A program made the position numbers and the translations under genes. This document shows, piece by piece, positions 43,899 through 53,172 of a DNA stretch of 64,000 nucleotides (the first letter of the stretch is position 1; the number at the start of each line of letters is the position of its first letter). Source of the DNA: Candidatus Nitrosomarinus catalina (GTDB lineage Archaea; Thermoproteota; Nitrososphaeria; Nitrososphaerales; Nitrosopumilaceae); assembly GCF_002156965.1 (NCBI RefSeq), contig NZ_CP021324.1, forward strand, positions 1,252,681 to 1,316,680. Direction: 5' to 3'. The notes beneath the pieces were generated by a model. It saw nothing but the letters and a program-made list of their open reading frames with translations, ran no database searches and was not told the DNA's origin.

Positions 43899-44639
43899 AT
43901 GACTACAATTCCCAAATCACATCCAAGATTAAATTCTCTTTTAATTCGTGAAAAATTAGTAAATGGATTTGACAACAATTTGGTTGCCAAAGAGGGACTT
44001 TTAGCTCACGGACGAGGCGAGGCATTTGATTATCTCATAGGTGAAAAAACTTCAAAATCAGCTAAAGAAGCAATAAAGGCTGCAGCAATTATGCTCAAAA
44101 ATGCAGAAAATTCAGTCATTTCAGTTAATGGAAATTTTGCTGCATTGTGTCCAAAAGAAATTATTCAATTAGCAAAAAATACAGATTCAAAAATTGAAGT
44201 AAATTTGTTTTATTCAACTGAAAAACGTAAAAAAGCAATTACTGAGATTTTAAAAAAATCAGGTGCAAAAGAAATTTTTGGATTAAATAAAAAATCATCT
44301 ATTAAATTATCAGGGATTGATAGTGCACGAAGAATTGTAGATAAAAATGGAATATTTTCAGCAGATGTTGTATTAGTTCCATTAGAAGATGGCGATAGAA
44401 CAATTGCATTAAAAAAAGCAAAAAAGAAGATCATTACATTTGATTTAAATCCACTTTCAAGAACTGCCCAAACAGCAGACATTACAATAGTAGATAACGT
44501 AATACGTGCAATGAAATTACTTGTAAAAGAATCAAAAAAGAGTATACGGGGGAATTCTAAATATAATAACAAAAAAAATCTTCAAGTATCAATTTTAGAA
44601 ATTAAAAAAAATTTAGAGAGACAAGCAAAAAATGTATAA
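43899..44639 (+). CDS. 4-phosphopantothenate synthetase (archaeal type)
   Basis: A 246-residue enzyme that couples 4-phosphopantoate to beta-alanine with ATP. Typical parts: 'HPRLNSLLIREKLV', 'GLLAHGRGEAFDYL' and 'NGNFAALCPKE'. Follows pantoate kinase by 5 bp and overlaps panB by 8 bases. Its presence shows the archaeal order of steps: kinase first, then condensation. Confidence 0.93.
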   Translation: MTTIPKSHPRLNSLLIREKLVNGFDNNLVAKEGLLAHGRGEAFDYLIGEKTSKSAKEAIKAAAIMLKNAENSVISVNGNFAALCPKEIIQLAKNTDSKIEVNLFYSTEKRKKAITEILKKSGAKEIFGLNKKSSIKLSGIDSARRIVDKNGIFSADVVLVPLEDGDRTIALKKAKKKIITFDLNPLSRTAQTADITIVDNVIRAMKLLVKESKKSIRGNSKYNNKKNLQVSILEIKKNLERQAKNV

Positions 44640-45447
44640 AAATATTCAAAACATTTTAGAAATGAAAGGTAAAGAAAAAATTACTGTTTTAACTGGGTAT
44701 GATTCAACAATGGTTGCATTATGTGATCAAGTTGATGTAATTTTAGTTGGTGATAGTGCAGGAATGGTTATGTTGGGATATGAAGATACTTCTTCAGTTA
44801 CTATGGAGGATATGATTAGATTTACAACTGCTGCAAAAAATGGAAGAAAAAATTCATTGATTGTTTCAGATTTACCAATTAATTCATACAAAACTGAGAA
44901 TGATGCAATTAGAAATTCATTAAAATTAATTGAAGCTGGTGCAGATGCTGTAAAATTAGAGGGTGGAAAAGAAGTTGCAGAAATTATTAAATCGATTACA
45001 GAGGCAAAGATTCCTGTCATGGGTCATTTAGGACTATTACCACAAACTGCTCAAAAATATACAGTTCAAGGAAAAACAAAAGAGAGTGCAATTGAATTAA
45101 TTGAAGATGCAAAAATAATTACAGAATCAGGCGTATTTAGCATAGTTTTAGAGATGGTTTCCAGTCAAGTTGCAAGAATAATTACAGAAAAAATTTCTGT
45201 CCCTACAATAGGAATTGGTTCTGGAAAATTTTGTGATGGACAAGTTTTAGTTGTTCATGACATGTTAGGATTATTTGAAAAAATTAAACCTAAATTTGCA
45301 AAAAGATATCTATGTTTATCTGACGAAATAAGAAATGCCGTAAAATCATATGCAGTAGAAGTTAAAGAAGAAAAATTTCCATCTATTGAACACGAATTTC
45401 AAATGGATGAGTCAGAATATACTAAACTGAGGGAACACATTGACTAA
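44632..45447 (+). CDS. panB: Ketopantoate hydroxymethyltransferase
   Basis: A 271-residue TIM-barrel enzyme that adds a one-carbon unit to ketoisovalerate. Motifs: 'TGYDSTMVALCDQ', 'VGDSAGMVMLGY', 'AGADAVKLEGG' and 'VMGHLGLLPQ'. Third gene of the CoA operon; overlaps both neighbours by 8 bases. Confidence 0.95.
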   Translation: MYKNIQNILEMKGKEKITVLTGYDSTMVALCDQVDVILVGDSAGMVMLGYEDTSSVTMEDMIRFTTAAKNGRKNSLIVSDLPINSYKTENDAIRNSLKLIEAGADAVKLEGGKEVAEIIKSITEAKIPVMGHLGLLPQTAQKYTVQGKTKESAIELIEDAKIITESGVFSIVLEMVSSQVARIITEKISVPTIGIGSGKFCDGQVLVVHDMLGLFEKIKPKFAKRYLCLSDEIRNAVKSYAVEVKEEKFPSIEHEFQMDESEYTKLREHID

Positions 45448-46678
45448 AAAAGAATTAGAACATCCATCATTAGATATAGTTGAATCAAAAGGAACAGAAC
45501 TTTCTGGCAGAAAAATTGTTTTGTGTGTTTCCGGAAGTGTTGCAGCTTACAAATCAATTGAATTAGCAAGATTACTAATGAGACATGGTGCTAAAGTTAC
45601 ATGTGTAATGAGTGGTGCTTCAACAAAAATGATTCAGCCAGATTACATGAAATGGGCTACTGGAAATGATGTTATTACAAAATTAACAGGTAAATTAGAG
45701 CACATCAATATTGCAGATTATAAAAAATCAGATCTAATTATTGTTTATCCTGCAACTGCCAATACATTAGGAAAACTTGCAAATGGTATTGATGATACAC
45801 CAATTTCAACAGTACTAACAGTAGGATTTGGATCTAAAACACCAATTCTAATGGCTTTAGCAATGCATGCATCAATGTATGAAAATGCTGCAGTAAAAAA
45901 AAATATTTCATTTCTAAAAAATAAAATAGATTTTATTACACCAAACATGATTGAGGGAAAGGCAAAAGTATCAGAGCCAGAAGAAGTTCTTGATTATGTT
46001 TTAACGAAATTTGGTTTATCATCAAAATTACATGGCAAAAAAATCTTGATAACTGCTGGACCAACAATTGAACAAATTGATCCTATAAGGGCAATAACAA
46101 ACCAAAGCTCAGGTAAAACAGGAGTAAGTTTAGCAAAAGAATTAGTGTCTTCAGGTGCAAAAGTTACATTTGTTTATGGACCAGGAAATGAAAAACCACC
46201 AAAAGGTGCTAAAATTATCAATGTTGTAACAAGTAAAGAAATGCACACTGCAGTAAAAAAAGAATTGAAAAATAAATTCGATATTGTCATTATGGCTGCT
46301 GCAATATCAGATTATGTTCCAAAAAATCCAAGTAAAAAGAAAATTAAAAGTTCAAATACAAACCTCACAATTAATCTCAAAAAAGCACCTAAAATTATTG
46401 ATGATATTAAAAAAATACAGAAAAATGTTCTACTTGTTGGTTTTAAAGCTGAAACAAATGTTACAAATATTCAATTAATTAAATCAGCAAAAAGAAAATT
46501 AAAAGATTCATCATCTGATTTAATCATAGCTAATGATATTGGAACAAAACGATACAAAAAAAATTCTCAAAATAATCAAATTATAGTTGTAGATTCAAAA
46601 AGAAGTATTGTGTCAGGTTGGATGAAAAAAGAAAAAATTGCAAAAATTATAAAAAAACAAATTGAATTAAAATTATAA
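45440..46678 (+). CDS. coaBC: Bifunctional CoaBC
   Basis: A 412-residue enzyme with a TTG start. The N-terminal flavin domain (CoaC, about 20-185) decarboxylates phosphopantothenoylcysteine: 'LCVSGSVAAYKSIELARLL', 'HINIADYKKSDL' and 'YPATANTLGKLANG'. The C-terminal domain (CoaB, about 200-410) adds cysteine: 'ITAGPTIEQIDPIRAITN', 'AAAISDYVPK' and 'KAPKIIDDIKK'. Fourth gene of the operon; its stop overlaps the next start (TAATG). Confidence 0.95.
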   Translation: MTKKELEHPSLDIVESKGTELSGRKIVLCVSGSVAAYKSIELARLLMRHGAKVTCVMSGASTKMIQPDYMKWATGNDVITKLTGKLEHINIADYKKSDLIIVYPATANTLGKLANGIDDTPISTVLTVGFGSKTPILMALAMHASMYENAAVKKNISFLKNKIDFITPNMIEGKAKVSEPEEVLDYVLTKFGLSSKLHGKKILITAGPTIEQIDPIRAITNQSSGKTGVSLAKELVSSGAKVTFVYGPGNEKPPKGAKIINVVTSKEMHTAVKKELKNKFDIVIMAAAISDYVPKNPSKKKIKSSNTNLTINLKKAPKIIDDIKKIQKNVLLVGFKAETNVTNIQLIKSAKRKLKDSSSDLIIANDIGTKRYKKNSQNNQIIVVDSKRSIVSGWMKKEKIAKIIKKQIELKL

Positions 46679-47523
46679 TGAAAATAATTCATTCTAAATA
46701 TAAGCAAAGAAATATGAAAATTTGGAACGAGGTTGCTCCAAGATATCATAAAAGATGGGCAAGTGTGAATAAAGGTCCATTTCAAAGTACAAAAAAATTA
46801 ATTGATATTGTAAAAATTGATAAAAAAAATTTGGTATTAGATGTTGCATGTGGAACAGGAGTAGTAACAAAACAAATACAAAAAAAAATTGGCAAGTGCG
46901 GATATGTAGTAGGAATTGACACGTCAACTACTGCAATTAAAATTGCAAAAAAATGGAATGAAAATAATAATAATTTAGATTTCATCAATACTGATGCAGA
47001 AAATTTTGCTTTTTCAAAAAAATTCGATATTATTACTTGTCAATATGCACTATTTTTTTTTCCTAATGCTCAAAAAGCATTAAAAAATATGAAAAATAGT
47101 CTCAAAAAATCTGGTAAAATAGGAATTTCAGTTCATGGAAGTAATGATAATGTACCATTTTTTAGTAGTATTTTAGATTCTGCTGTAAAATACATTCCAG
47201 ATTATGTTCCACCAGGTACACCAGATTTAGACCGATTTGGAAACAAAACTGCATTAAAATCAATTGTTAAGAAAGCTGGATTTTCAAATATTGTTGTAAA
47301 AGAATTTATTTTTAATTACAATCCAGGAAAATTTGAAGATTATTGGAAGAATTACATAAAATACATTGCAAAACCTCTAAAAGAAAAACTAAATGCATTG
47401 GAATATTCTAAACGTAAAGAATTTAGAAATTCTGTAAAAGAGAAAACATTGCAATATACAAAAAAGAATGGTGAAATCGTTTTTCCTTGGCAAGTTTTAA
47501 TTTTAACTGCAAAAAATAATTAA
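46678..47523 (+). CDS. SAM-dependent methyltransferase, class I
   Basis: A 281-residue methyltransferase, UbiE/COQ5-like in outline. SAM motif I is 'VLDVACGTGVVTKQ' (about residues 58-71), motif II 'VVGIDTSTTAIKIAK' and 'INTDAENFAF' before 'FDIITCQYALFFFP'. The target is unknown. Its ATG overlaps the coaBC stop, so it is transcribed with the CoA genes although it has no known place in that pathway. Confidence 0.85.
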   Translation: MKIIHSKYKQRNMKIWNEVAPRYHKRWASVNKGPFQSTKKLIDIVKIDKKNLVLDVACGTGVVTKQIQKKIGKCGYVVGIDTSTTAIKIAKKWNENNNNLDFINTDAENFAFSKKFDIITCQYALFFFPNAQKALKNMKNSLKKSGKIGISVHGSNDNVPFFSSILDSAVKYIPDYVPPGTPDLDRFGNKTALKSIVKKAGFSNIVVKEFIFNYNPGKFEDYWKNYIKYIAKPLKEKLNALEYSKRKEFRNSVKEKTLQYTKKNGEIVFPWQVLILTAKNN

Positions 47524-47596
47524 GATTGTTATAAATTTCTCTAGTTCATTTATTGAATGTACCAATTTATTATTATTCCAGTTAATGTAATTCACT

Positions 47597-47656
47597 TTAA
47601 CCGATCATAGTGATGAGAAGAACAGGAGTCATTTTAGTACCTTTACCGCTTCTCAT
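47597..47656 (-). other. Possible micro-ORF (19 aa) or small RNA
   Basis: On the minus strand ATG 47656 opens 19 codons ending TAA at 47597-47599, with GGGAAG three bases before the ATG. The encoded peptide has a basic start ('MRSGKGTKM') and a hydrophobic end ('TPVLLITMIG'). The stretch 47600-47665 is GC-richer than everything around it and carries the inverted partners ATGAGAAG and CTTCTCAT, so a structured RNA is an equal reading. It begins 12 bases after the stop of the next gene upstream. Confidence 0.3.
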
Positions 47657-47668
47657 TACTTCCCTGTT

Positions 47669-47860
47669 TTAATTAGAATTAATAAAAACTCTAGAATTAG
47701 ATATCGTTATCATTTCTACTGCTTTAATTGACATATTTTCTTTTTTAGAAATTTCTATAATTTCTTTAGTGTGTTCATCCTGAAGATGTTTTAGAAATTC
47801 ACTTTCTTCAATATTATTTTGTTTAAAATTGCATGTAGTAAAAATACAGTTAAAATTCAA
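47669..47860 (-). CDS. Small Cys/His metal-binding-type protein (63 aa)
   Basis: A 63-residue protein with a TTG start. It opens with a CIFTTC pair and continues with 'FLKHLQDEHTKEI', so two Cys and two His are spaced like a small zinc site. The plus-strand gene at 47989 encodes a protein with the same layout (two Cys, then H-x4-H), which supports a real gene. Proteins of this DUF1059-like kind are common in ammonia-oxidising archaea; the function is unknown. Confidence 0.55.
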   Translation of the reverse strand: MNFNCIFTTCNFKQNNIEESEFLKHLQDEHTKEIIEISKKENMSIKAVEMITISNSRVFINSN

Positions 47861-47988
47861 TAATACTAATAATTTTTTTCTAGTAAAAAAAGTCTACATA
47901 AAATTAAGTTTTGAAAAACAGGTAATTTCTTAAATCTAGGCATAAAAATTAACGAATTTCCTAAATAAGCGGAAAAAATTACAAAAAT

Positions 47989-48165
47989 ATGACAAAGTCA
48001 ATTAGTTGTAAAGATGCTGGAAAAGATTGTAATTGGTCAGCATCAGCAGAAAGTGTAGAAGAATTAATGTCTCAAGTAACAGAACATGTCTTAGCAGAAC
48101 ATAAAGAAATTAAATTAAATTCAGATAGCATTACAAGTATCAAATCATTAATCAAAGATGATTGA
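47989..48165 (+). CDS. DUF1059-like small metal-binding protein (58 aa)
   Basis: A 58-codon frame from ATG 47989 to TGA 48163-48165. 'SCKDAGKDCNW' gives two Cys and 'VTEHVLAEHKEI' two His, the DUF1059 pattern. The rest is helical. It is divergent from the related gene at 47860 with a 128-bp gap. Likely a small cytoplasmic zinc protein. Confidence 0.7.
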   Translation: MTKSISCKDAGKDCNWSASAESVEELMSQVTEHVLAEHKEIKLNSDSITSIKSLIKDD

Positions 48166-48245
48166 TTCAGAATATTGATAAAAAATTGGTTAAATCAGTT
48201 TAGTTAATAATAACTTTAGATTTATGATATTTTACAGGGATTTAG

Positions 48246-48731
48246 ATGGGTAAAAAAGATAAAAAAGAAGAACAAAAGCCAAAAAAGAATAATCTTAAAG
48301 CTTTTCTTAAAAAAAGGGCTCCACTATATCTTGCAGGAATTGCGTTAATAGTTATTAGTGCAAACGGTGTTTTATCAGAAAAACATCTAGATGATTTTTT
48401 AATTGATCTTTCAGAGGAGGAACAAATTGTAGTAGATATTTTAATGCAATATAATGGTCCTAATGAATCAGGATTAAATGTAAAAGATGCAATTGAAAAT
48501 AAAATAAATGAAGAATATCCCAATATGAAAATATTTGATGATAGAAATACTAGAATACATGTAGTCGTAACAAATATCACTTTAGAAGAATATCAAGTAA
48601 TATTAAATTTCAAATCGGATAAAGGTAATGATATTAATTATGATTGGAATGTAAATATCGATTCTAAAGAAATTAAATCAAATAACCCTGAATCAAAATA
48701 TATCATAAACTTGGTAGATTTTTACGATTAG
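48246..48731 (+). CDS. Single-helix membrane protein of unknown function (161 aa)
   Basis: A 161-residue protein: a Lys-rich cytoplasmic start (about 1-24), one membrane helix ('APLYLAGIALIVISANGV', about 25-45), then an outer domain of about 110 residues with acidic strands. No cysteine, no known active site. Tail to tail with the peptidase gene, 2-bp gap. Not recognised. Confidence 0.6.
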   Translation: MGKKDKKEEQKPKKNNLKAFLKKRAPLYLAGIALIVISANGVLSEKHLDDFLIDLSEEEQIVVDILMQYNGPNESGLNVKDAIENKINEEYPNMKIFDDRNTRIHVVVTNITLEEYQVILNFKSDKGNDINYDWNVNIDSKEIKSNNPESKYIINLVDFYD

Positions 48732-48733
48732 AT

Positions 48734-49798
48734 TTAGATTGTTAGTAGATCTTTTGTAAATTTATGCATTACAATTGGTTTATTCTTTACAATAAGAGAA
48801 TCCTCTATTCGAATTCCAAATTTATTTTCAATATAGATTCCAGGTTCTACTGTAATAGCCATATTTTCTTTTAATTTAGTATTACTTCGATAAGAAACAG
48901 TTGGAAACTCATGTACTTCTAATCCAATTCCATGTCCAGTTGAGTGAATAAAATATTTACCATAATTTTTTTCTTCAATGTATTTTCTACATGCATCATC
49001 AACATCTTTACAATCAACATTTGGTTTTACAGATTTGAGACCAAGTTTTTGTGATTCTTTAACAATTTCATATGCTTCATTAGCTTGTGAAGAAATTTTT
49101 CCTAATGCAAAAGTTCTAGTTGCATCTGAAACATAACCTTTGTATCTTAATGTTAGATCTGTAACAACAAGATCACCTTTTTTGAATTTACGTTGACTTA
49201 CCTGCGCATGTGGTAATGCCCCATTTGGACCTCCAGCAATAATTAATGGATTAAGAGTTGATTTGTAACCAGTATCAAACATTTCCTGCTCCATAGCATA
49301 TGTCATCAAAATTGTTTGTAATTCGGATTCTTTTTGTCCAACTTTCATTTTTTTAGAACAAATTTCAAACATTTCATCAATAATTCTAGATGCTCTTTTT
49401 AAGATCCTAATTTCTTTTTCATCTTTTATAATTCGAGCATTGTAAAATGGTTCTGTAGAAGATGTAATATTTGAAATCGATTTTTTTAAGCTAATCATCG
49501 TAGAATAATCCTTACAATCAGTACAAACATGATTTTTCTTTATTTTGTCTATAAGAGTAGAAATTAATCCAGATCCGCGTTCGGCAGTAATCACATCACA
49601 ATCTTCGGACTCATCTTTAGCTCTACCAACTTCAAGTTCTGGAGCAATAATGGTAGTTCTTCCATTTTTTTCTAATAATCCTATAGCTTCCCCCCAAAAA
49701 CCAGTCATATAGAAGAGATTTTCAGGCTCAAATGTTACCAATGTATCACAATCTATCTTTTTAGCATATTTTAGAAGATTTTTTCTTCTTTGTTTCAT
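48734..49798 (-). CDS. pepQ: Xaa-Pro aminopeptidase (M24 family)
   Basis: A 354-residue pita-bread-fold peptidase. Metal ligands are visible in 'VVTDLTLRYKGYVSDATRTF' (the two Asp, about residues 206-225), 'HSTGHGIGLEVHE' (His) and 'MAITVEPGIYIE' and 'GIRIEDSLIV' (two Glu). It removes residues ahead of proline, either as prolidase or as aminopeptidase P. The shorter creatinase-like N-terminal domain matches archaeal prolidase length. Confidence 0.92.
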   Translation of the reverse strand: MKQRRKNLLKYAKKIDCDTLVTFEPENLFYMTGFWGEAIGLLEKNGRTTIIAPELEVGRAKDESEDCDVITAERGSGLISTLIDKIKKNHVCTDCKDYSTMISLKKSISNITSSTEPFYNARIIKDEKEIRILKRASRIIDEMFEICSKKMKVGQKESELQTILMTYAMEQEMFDTGYKSTLNPLIIAGGPNGALPHAQVSQRKFKKGDLVVTDLTLRYKGYVSDATRTFALGKISSQANEAYEIVKESQKLGLKSVKPNVDCKDVDDACRKYIEEKNYGKYFIHSTGHGIGLEVHEFPTVSYRSNTKLKENMAITVEPGIYIENKFGIRIEDSLIVKNKPIVMHKFTKDLLTI

Positions 49799-49870
49799 AA
49801 CAAAATATTATATTTTCTCAATTTATGTATGATGCAAAGTTTGTATAAGGAAATTTGAAAATTTATTATC

Positions 49871-50881
49871 GTGACTGAAGAGAAGAAAAAGAAAGTTGTT
49901 GCATTACTTTCTGGTGGGTTAGACAGTCAACTTGCAATTAGGATGATGCAAGAACAAGGTTTTGATGTTTCTGCAGTTGCAATAAAAACTCCGTTTTGTG
50001 ATTTTGATTGTGGAAGAGGATGTGGTTTTGAAATTAGAGAAAGAGCCGATGATCTTGATGTAAATCTAAAAACTGTTTATCTAGGTGATGAGTATATTGA
50101 GATGTTAAAAAAACCAAAACACGGAATTGGTGCAGGATTTAATCCATGTGTTGATTGTAGATCTATGATGTTTGATGCTGCAAAAAAACACATGGAAGAT
50201 ATTGGTGCAGAATTTATTATTTCTGGTGAAGTATTAGGACAAAGACCAATGAGTCAACATGCACCAGCATTGCGTACAATTGAAAAAGAATCAAACTTGG
50301 TTGGAAAGATAGTAAGACCACTATCTGCTGCATTATTACCAGAAACAATTCCTGAAAAAGAAGGTTTAATCAAAAGAGAAAATCTTGGAATGATTGAAGG
50401 AAGAACAAGAAGAAATCAATTAGATATGGCAAAAAAATATGGGATTGAAGATCCACCAAATGCTGGAGGTGGATGTTTGTTAACAGAACCACAATTTGGA
50501 GTTAAAGCTAAAGATTTGTTTGAACATACAAAAAATCCAACAATAAATGATATTGATTTATTAAAAATTGGAAGACATTTCAGATTAGATGAAGAAACAA
50601 AATTTGTTGTTGGAAGAAATGAAGATGAAAATGAAATGATAAAAGCAATTGCATTACCAAATGACATATTACTGGAAGCTAAAGATTTTGTTGGGCCTGT
50701 TTCAATTTTACGTGGAGTAAATTTAAAAAAACATCTTGAATTTGCATCATCAGTGACATTGAGATATTCAGATGCACCAAGTGATAAAACAGCAATTGTT
50801 TCAATCAAACAAAACGAGTCAGTTGAAGAAATAATTTCAAAAACAGCAAAAGAGGAATCATACATTCGATTTAGAATGTAG
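49871..50881 (+). CDS. PP-loop ATPase, probable tRNA thiolation enzyme
   Basis: A 336-residue protein, GTG start. The adenylation loop 'LLSGGLDSQLAIRMM' (about residues 12-26) places it with ThiI/MnmA-type PP-loop enzymes. Cys residues in 'PFCDFDCGRGCGF' and 'NPCVDCRSM' may bind zinc or Fe-S or carry sulfur. The C-terminal third ('GRHFRLDEETKFVVGRNEDEN') is a domain found with these enzymes in archaea. tRNA modification is the likely role; the modified base cannot be told. Confidence 0.78.
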   Translation: MTEEKKKKVVALLSGGLDSQLAIRMMQEQGFDVSAVAIKTPFCDFDCGRGCGFEIRERADDLDVNLKTVYLGDEYIEMLKKPKHGIGAGFNPCVDCRSMMFDAAKKHMEDIGAEFIISGEVLGQRPMSQHAPALRTIEKESNLVGKIVRPLSAALLPETIPEKEGLIKRENLGMIEGRTRRNQLDMAKKYGIEDPPNAGGGCLLTEPQFGVKAKDLFEHTKNPTINDIDLLKIGRHFRLDEETKFVVGRNEDENEMIKAIALPNDILLEAKDFVGPVSILRGVNLKKHLEFASSVTLRYSDAPSDKTAIVSIKQNESVEEIISKTAKEESYIRFRM

Positions 50882-50954
50882 GCGTGAAAAATTTAAAAAA
50901 TTAGTTAAAACTAAGGAAGAGTTTTTGAGGGAGTAGATCTCATTTTTAATTATA

Positions 50955-51233
50955 ATGCAGAAGCAAGAAAACCCTACATATCTCAAAGCAATCACAATTA
51001 GGGATAGTAGTGATGTACATTCGATTAAAGAAGATATCAAAAAAGGAATAATTTTGATACTTAGAGTCACACCGTTGGCACAAAAAGATGTGGATCAATT
51101 ACGAAAAGTAGTGGAAGAACTGTATTCGATTGCTAAAACAGCTGATGCAGATATTGCAAGATTAGGTGAAGAAAGAATTATTGTTACTCCATCTAGCATA
51201 AAGATCTGGAAACCAGAATACGATTTAAAATAA
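50955..51233 (+). CDS. sepF: Cell-division protein SepF
   Basis: A 92-residue protein matching the core SepF domain: 'YLKAITIRDSSDVHSIKEDI', 'GIILILRVTPLAQKD' and 'IARLGEERIIVTPSSIKIW'. Archaeal SepF binds FtsZ and anchors it to the membrane through an N-terminal amphipathic helix. This version has only a very short N-terminus (about 7 residues before the domain), so that anchor is doubtful; an upstream start is not apparent. It overlaps the 3' end of aCPSF1 tail to tail by 9 bases. Confidence 0.87.
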   Translation: MQKQENPTYLKAITIRDSSDVHSIKEDIKKGIILILRVTPLAQKDVDQLRKVVEELYSIAKTADADIARLGEERIIVTPSSIKIWKPEYDLK

Positions 51234-53165
51234 TTTTATAGCTTCTTGTACTTGAGGGTAATGAGCAGGAAGTTTGAATGTTCGTCTAATATTCATTGCA
51301 AGATTTTCTGATTTTGAACGTTCACCGTGATTAACTAGAACACGACGAAGTTTAGGTCTTAGTCTTTGTACAAATGACATTAATTGATTGTAATCACTAT
51401 GTCCACTGAATCCATCTAATTTTTCAACACCACAATTTACAGAAACAACTTCAACTTTACCCTCTTTTCCTAACATAGATACTTGTTTAGAACCATCAAG
51501 AACACGTCTTCCCAAAGTTCCATTTACCTGATAAGAAACAAACACAACTTTATTTTTTGGATCAGGTGCAATATTTTTAAAATATTCTAAAACAGGTCCG
51601 CCTTCTAGCATTCCAGATGTAGCTAAAATAATACATGGAGAGTTTTCTCGCATTGGTTCTTCTCTTGCGTCAGCATGTTCAATATTTGTAAAATATTCAG
51701 AATCAAATGGATTATCATCAGTTTCTAAAATTTTCTGCTTTAATTCTCGTGCAAGGTATTCAGGATAAGATTCATGAATTGCAGATGCTTCAGAAATCAT
51801 ACCTTCAGTAAAAACTGGGGCCTCAACCATTTCACCTGATTTCATATAATGATCAATTACCATCATAATTTCTTGTGCACGACCAACTGCAGGAATTGGA
51901 ATCAAAACTTTACCTCCATCTGCCAAAGTATTGTTTACTGCATTGATAAAGGAAGATTCCACTTGTTGTCTTGTAGGTTGTACATCTTCTCTGAGACCAT
52001 ATGTACTTTCAATTAGTAATGTCTCCACTCTAGGAAAATTCCAACTTGCAGCTTCAAACAAAATACTTTTTCCAAATTTAATATCTCCAGAATACACAAA
52101 ATTATGATCACCATTTCCAATATGGAAATGACATAATGCAGAACCAAGAATATGCCCTGCGTTAGCAAGAACTAATTTTATGTCAGGTGAAATATCAGTT
52201 ACAGTTCCATATGGTAAAGTAATTGTTTGTCGCATTACTTGTTTAACATCTCTTTCAGCGTACATTGGAGTTCTACCTTGTGCTGCTGCAACCTTAATTG
52301 CATCTAATTGGATCAAATTCATCATAGGTAATGTTGGTTCACTACAGTAAATTGGACCTTTGTAACCATATTTGCATAATGCCGGTAAAAATCCTGTATG
52401 ATCTAAATGAGCATGTCCAATTACTACAGCATCAAGTTCATCTAATGTAATATCTAATGAATCAAGTCGTGGGTATGAATCCATTGGAGAACGAGCGCCA
52501 GGATTAATTCCACAATCAACTAAAATTTTACTTTCTGGTGTAGATAACAACATTGAGGATCTACCTACTTGACCAAAACCGCCAAGAGTGTGAAGAGATA
52601 CCTCAGTTCTTTGTGATAAACGAGGTCTAAAAATGTCATCACCAACTTGTTTCATTTGTTTACTTCTTTCAGTAGAAGCCTGTTTTAGAGTTGAATTAAT
52701 TGTTTGAATAGTTCTAGATGGAATTGTAGTAGCTTTTCTAATTCTTAATCTCCATCCAATTTTTTCTGTTAAATCTGCATGATTGAATTCTTTAGCATTT
52801 CTTTGTAACAACCAAGGTCTTTTTGCTTCAATTGATACTTCACCAGTTGAAGTATCAAAAAGAGTAGCTTGTAAGTTAGCTTCATCTGGTACATGTTCAG
52901 CAATAATTTTTCTACATTCATCCTCTGGTTTTCTTATAGATTCATCAGTTCGAATAACAATTCGTTTTTTGATAATATTAACAAGTTTTGAAATTGTTTC
53001 ATTATTTTCTAAAAGATATCTAGGTGAATTTGTATAAAGTGCAATTCTTGGTCCTTCATATTCTATCTTTGTAATACTAGCTTCCTTTGGCATACTTTGC
53101 AGTATGGTTGCCATTATATTCTGGCTGCTAGGAGGTAATTCTTTTGGAGGTTGTTTTTTTTGCAT
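51225..53165 (-). CDS. aCPSF1-type beta-CASP ribonuclease
   Basis: A 646-residue protein from ATG 53165 ('MQKKQPPKELPP'); a 13-codon longer frame to 53204 would overlap the proteasome gene by 32 bases. KH-type RNA-binding domains occupy about the first 175 residues. The metallo-beta-lactamase core has 'GHAHLDHTGFLP' and the beta-CASP region 'TSGMLEGGPVLEYF' and 'GFSGHSDYNQL'. In archaea aCPSF1 cuts RNA 3' ends and ends transcription genome-wide. Length and domain order are normal. Confidence 0.95.
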   Translation of the reverse strand: MQKKQPPKELPPSSQNIMATILQSMPKEASITKIEYEGPRIALYTNSPRYLLENNETISKLVNIIKKRIVIRTDESIRKPEDECRKIIAEHVPDEANLQATLFDTSTGEVSIEAKRPWLLQRNAKEFNHADLTEKIGWRLRIRKATTIPSRTIQTINSTLKQASTERSKQMKQVGDDIFRPRLSQRTEVSLHTLGGFGQVGRSSMLLSTPESKILVDCGINPGARSPMDSYPRLDSLDITLDELDAVVIGHAHLDHTGFLPALCKYGYKGPIYCSEPTLPMMNLIQLDAIKVAAAQGRTPMYAERDVKQVMRQTITLPYGTVTDISPDIKLVLANAGHILGSALCHFHIGNGDHNFVYSGDIKFGKSILFEAASWNFPRVETLLIESTYGLREDVQPTRQQVESSFINAVNNTLADGGKVLIPIPAVGRAQEIMMVIDHYMKSGEMVEAPVFTEGMISEASAIHESYPEYLARELKQKILETDDNPFDSEYFTNIEHADAREEPMRENSPCIILATSGMLEGGPVLEYFKNIAPDPKNKVVFVSYQVNGTLGRRVLDGSKQVSMLGKEGKVEVVSVNCGVEKLDGFSGHSDYNQLMSFVQRLRPKLRRVLVNHGERSKSENLAMNIRRTFKLPAHYPQVQEAIKLF

Positions 53166-53172
53166 TAAATCA

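Noticed and set aside
46694-46988. Minus-strand Phe-rich open frames opposite the methyltransferase gene
   Set aside because: Produced by poly-A runs in the sense gene; extreme composition and no context.
47600-47665. C/D-box guide RNA on the plus strand, suggested by GTGATGA
   Set aside because: A matching D box (CTGA) could not be found at either end.
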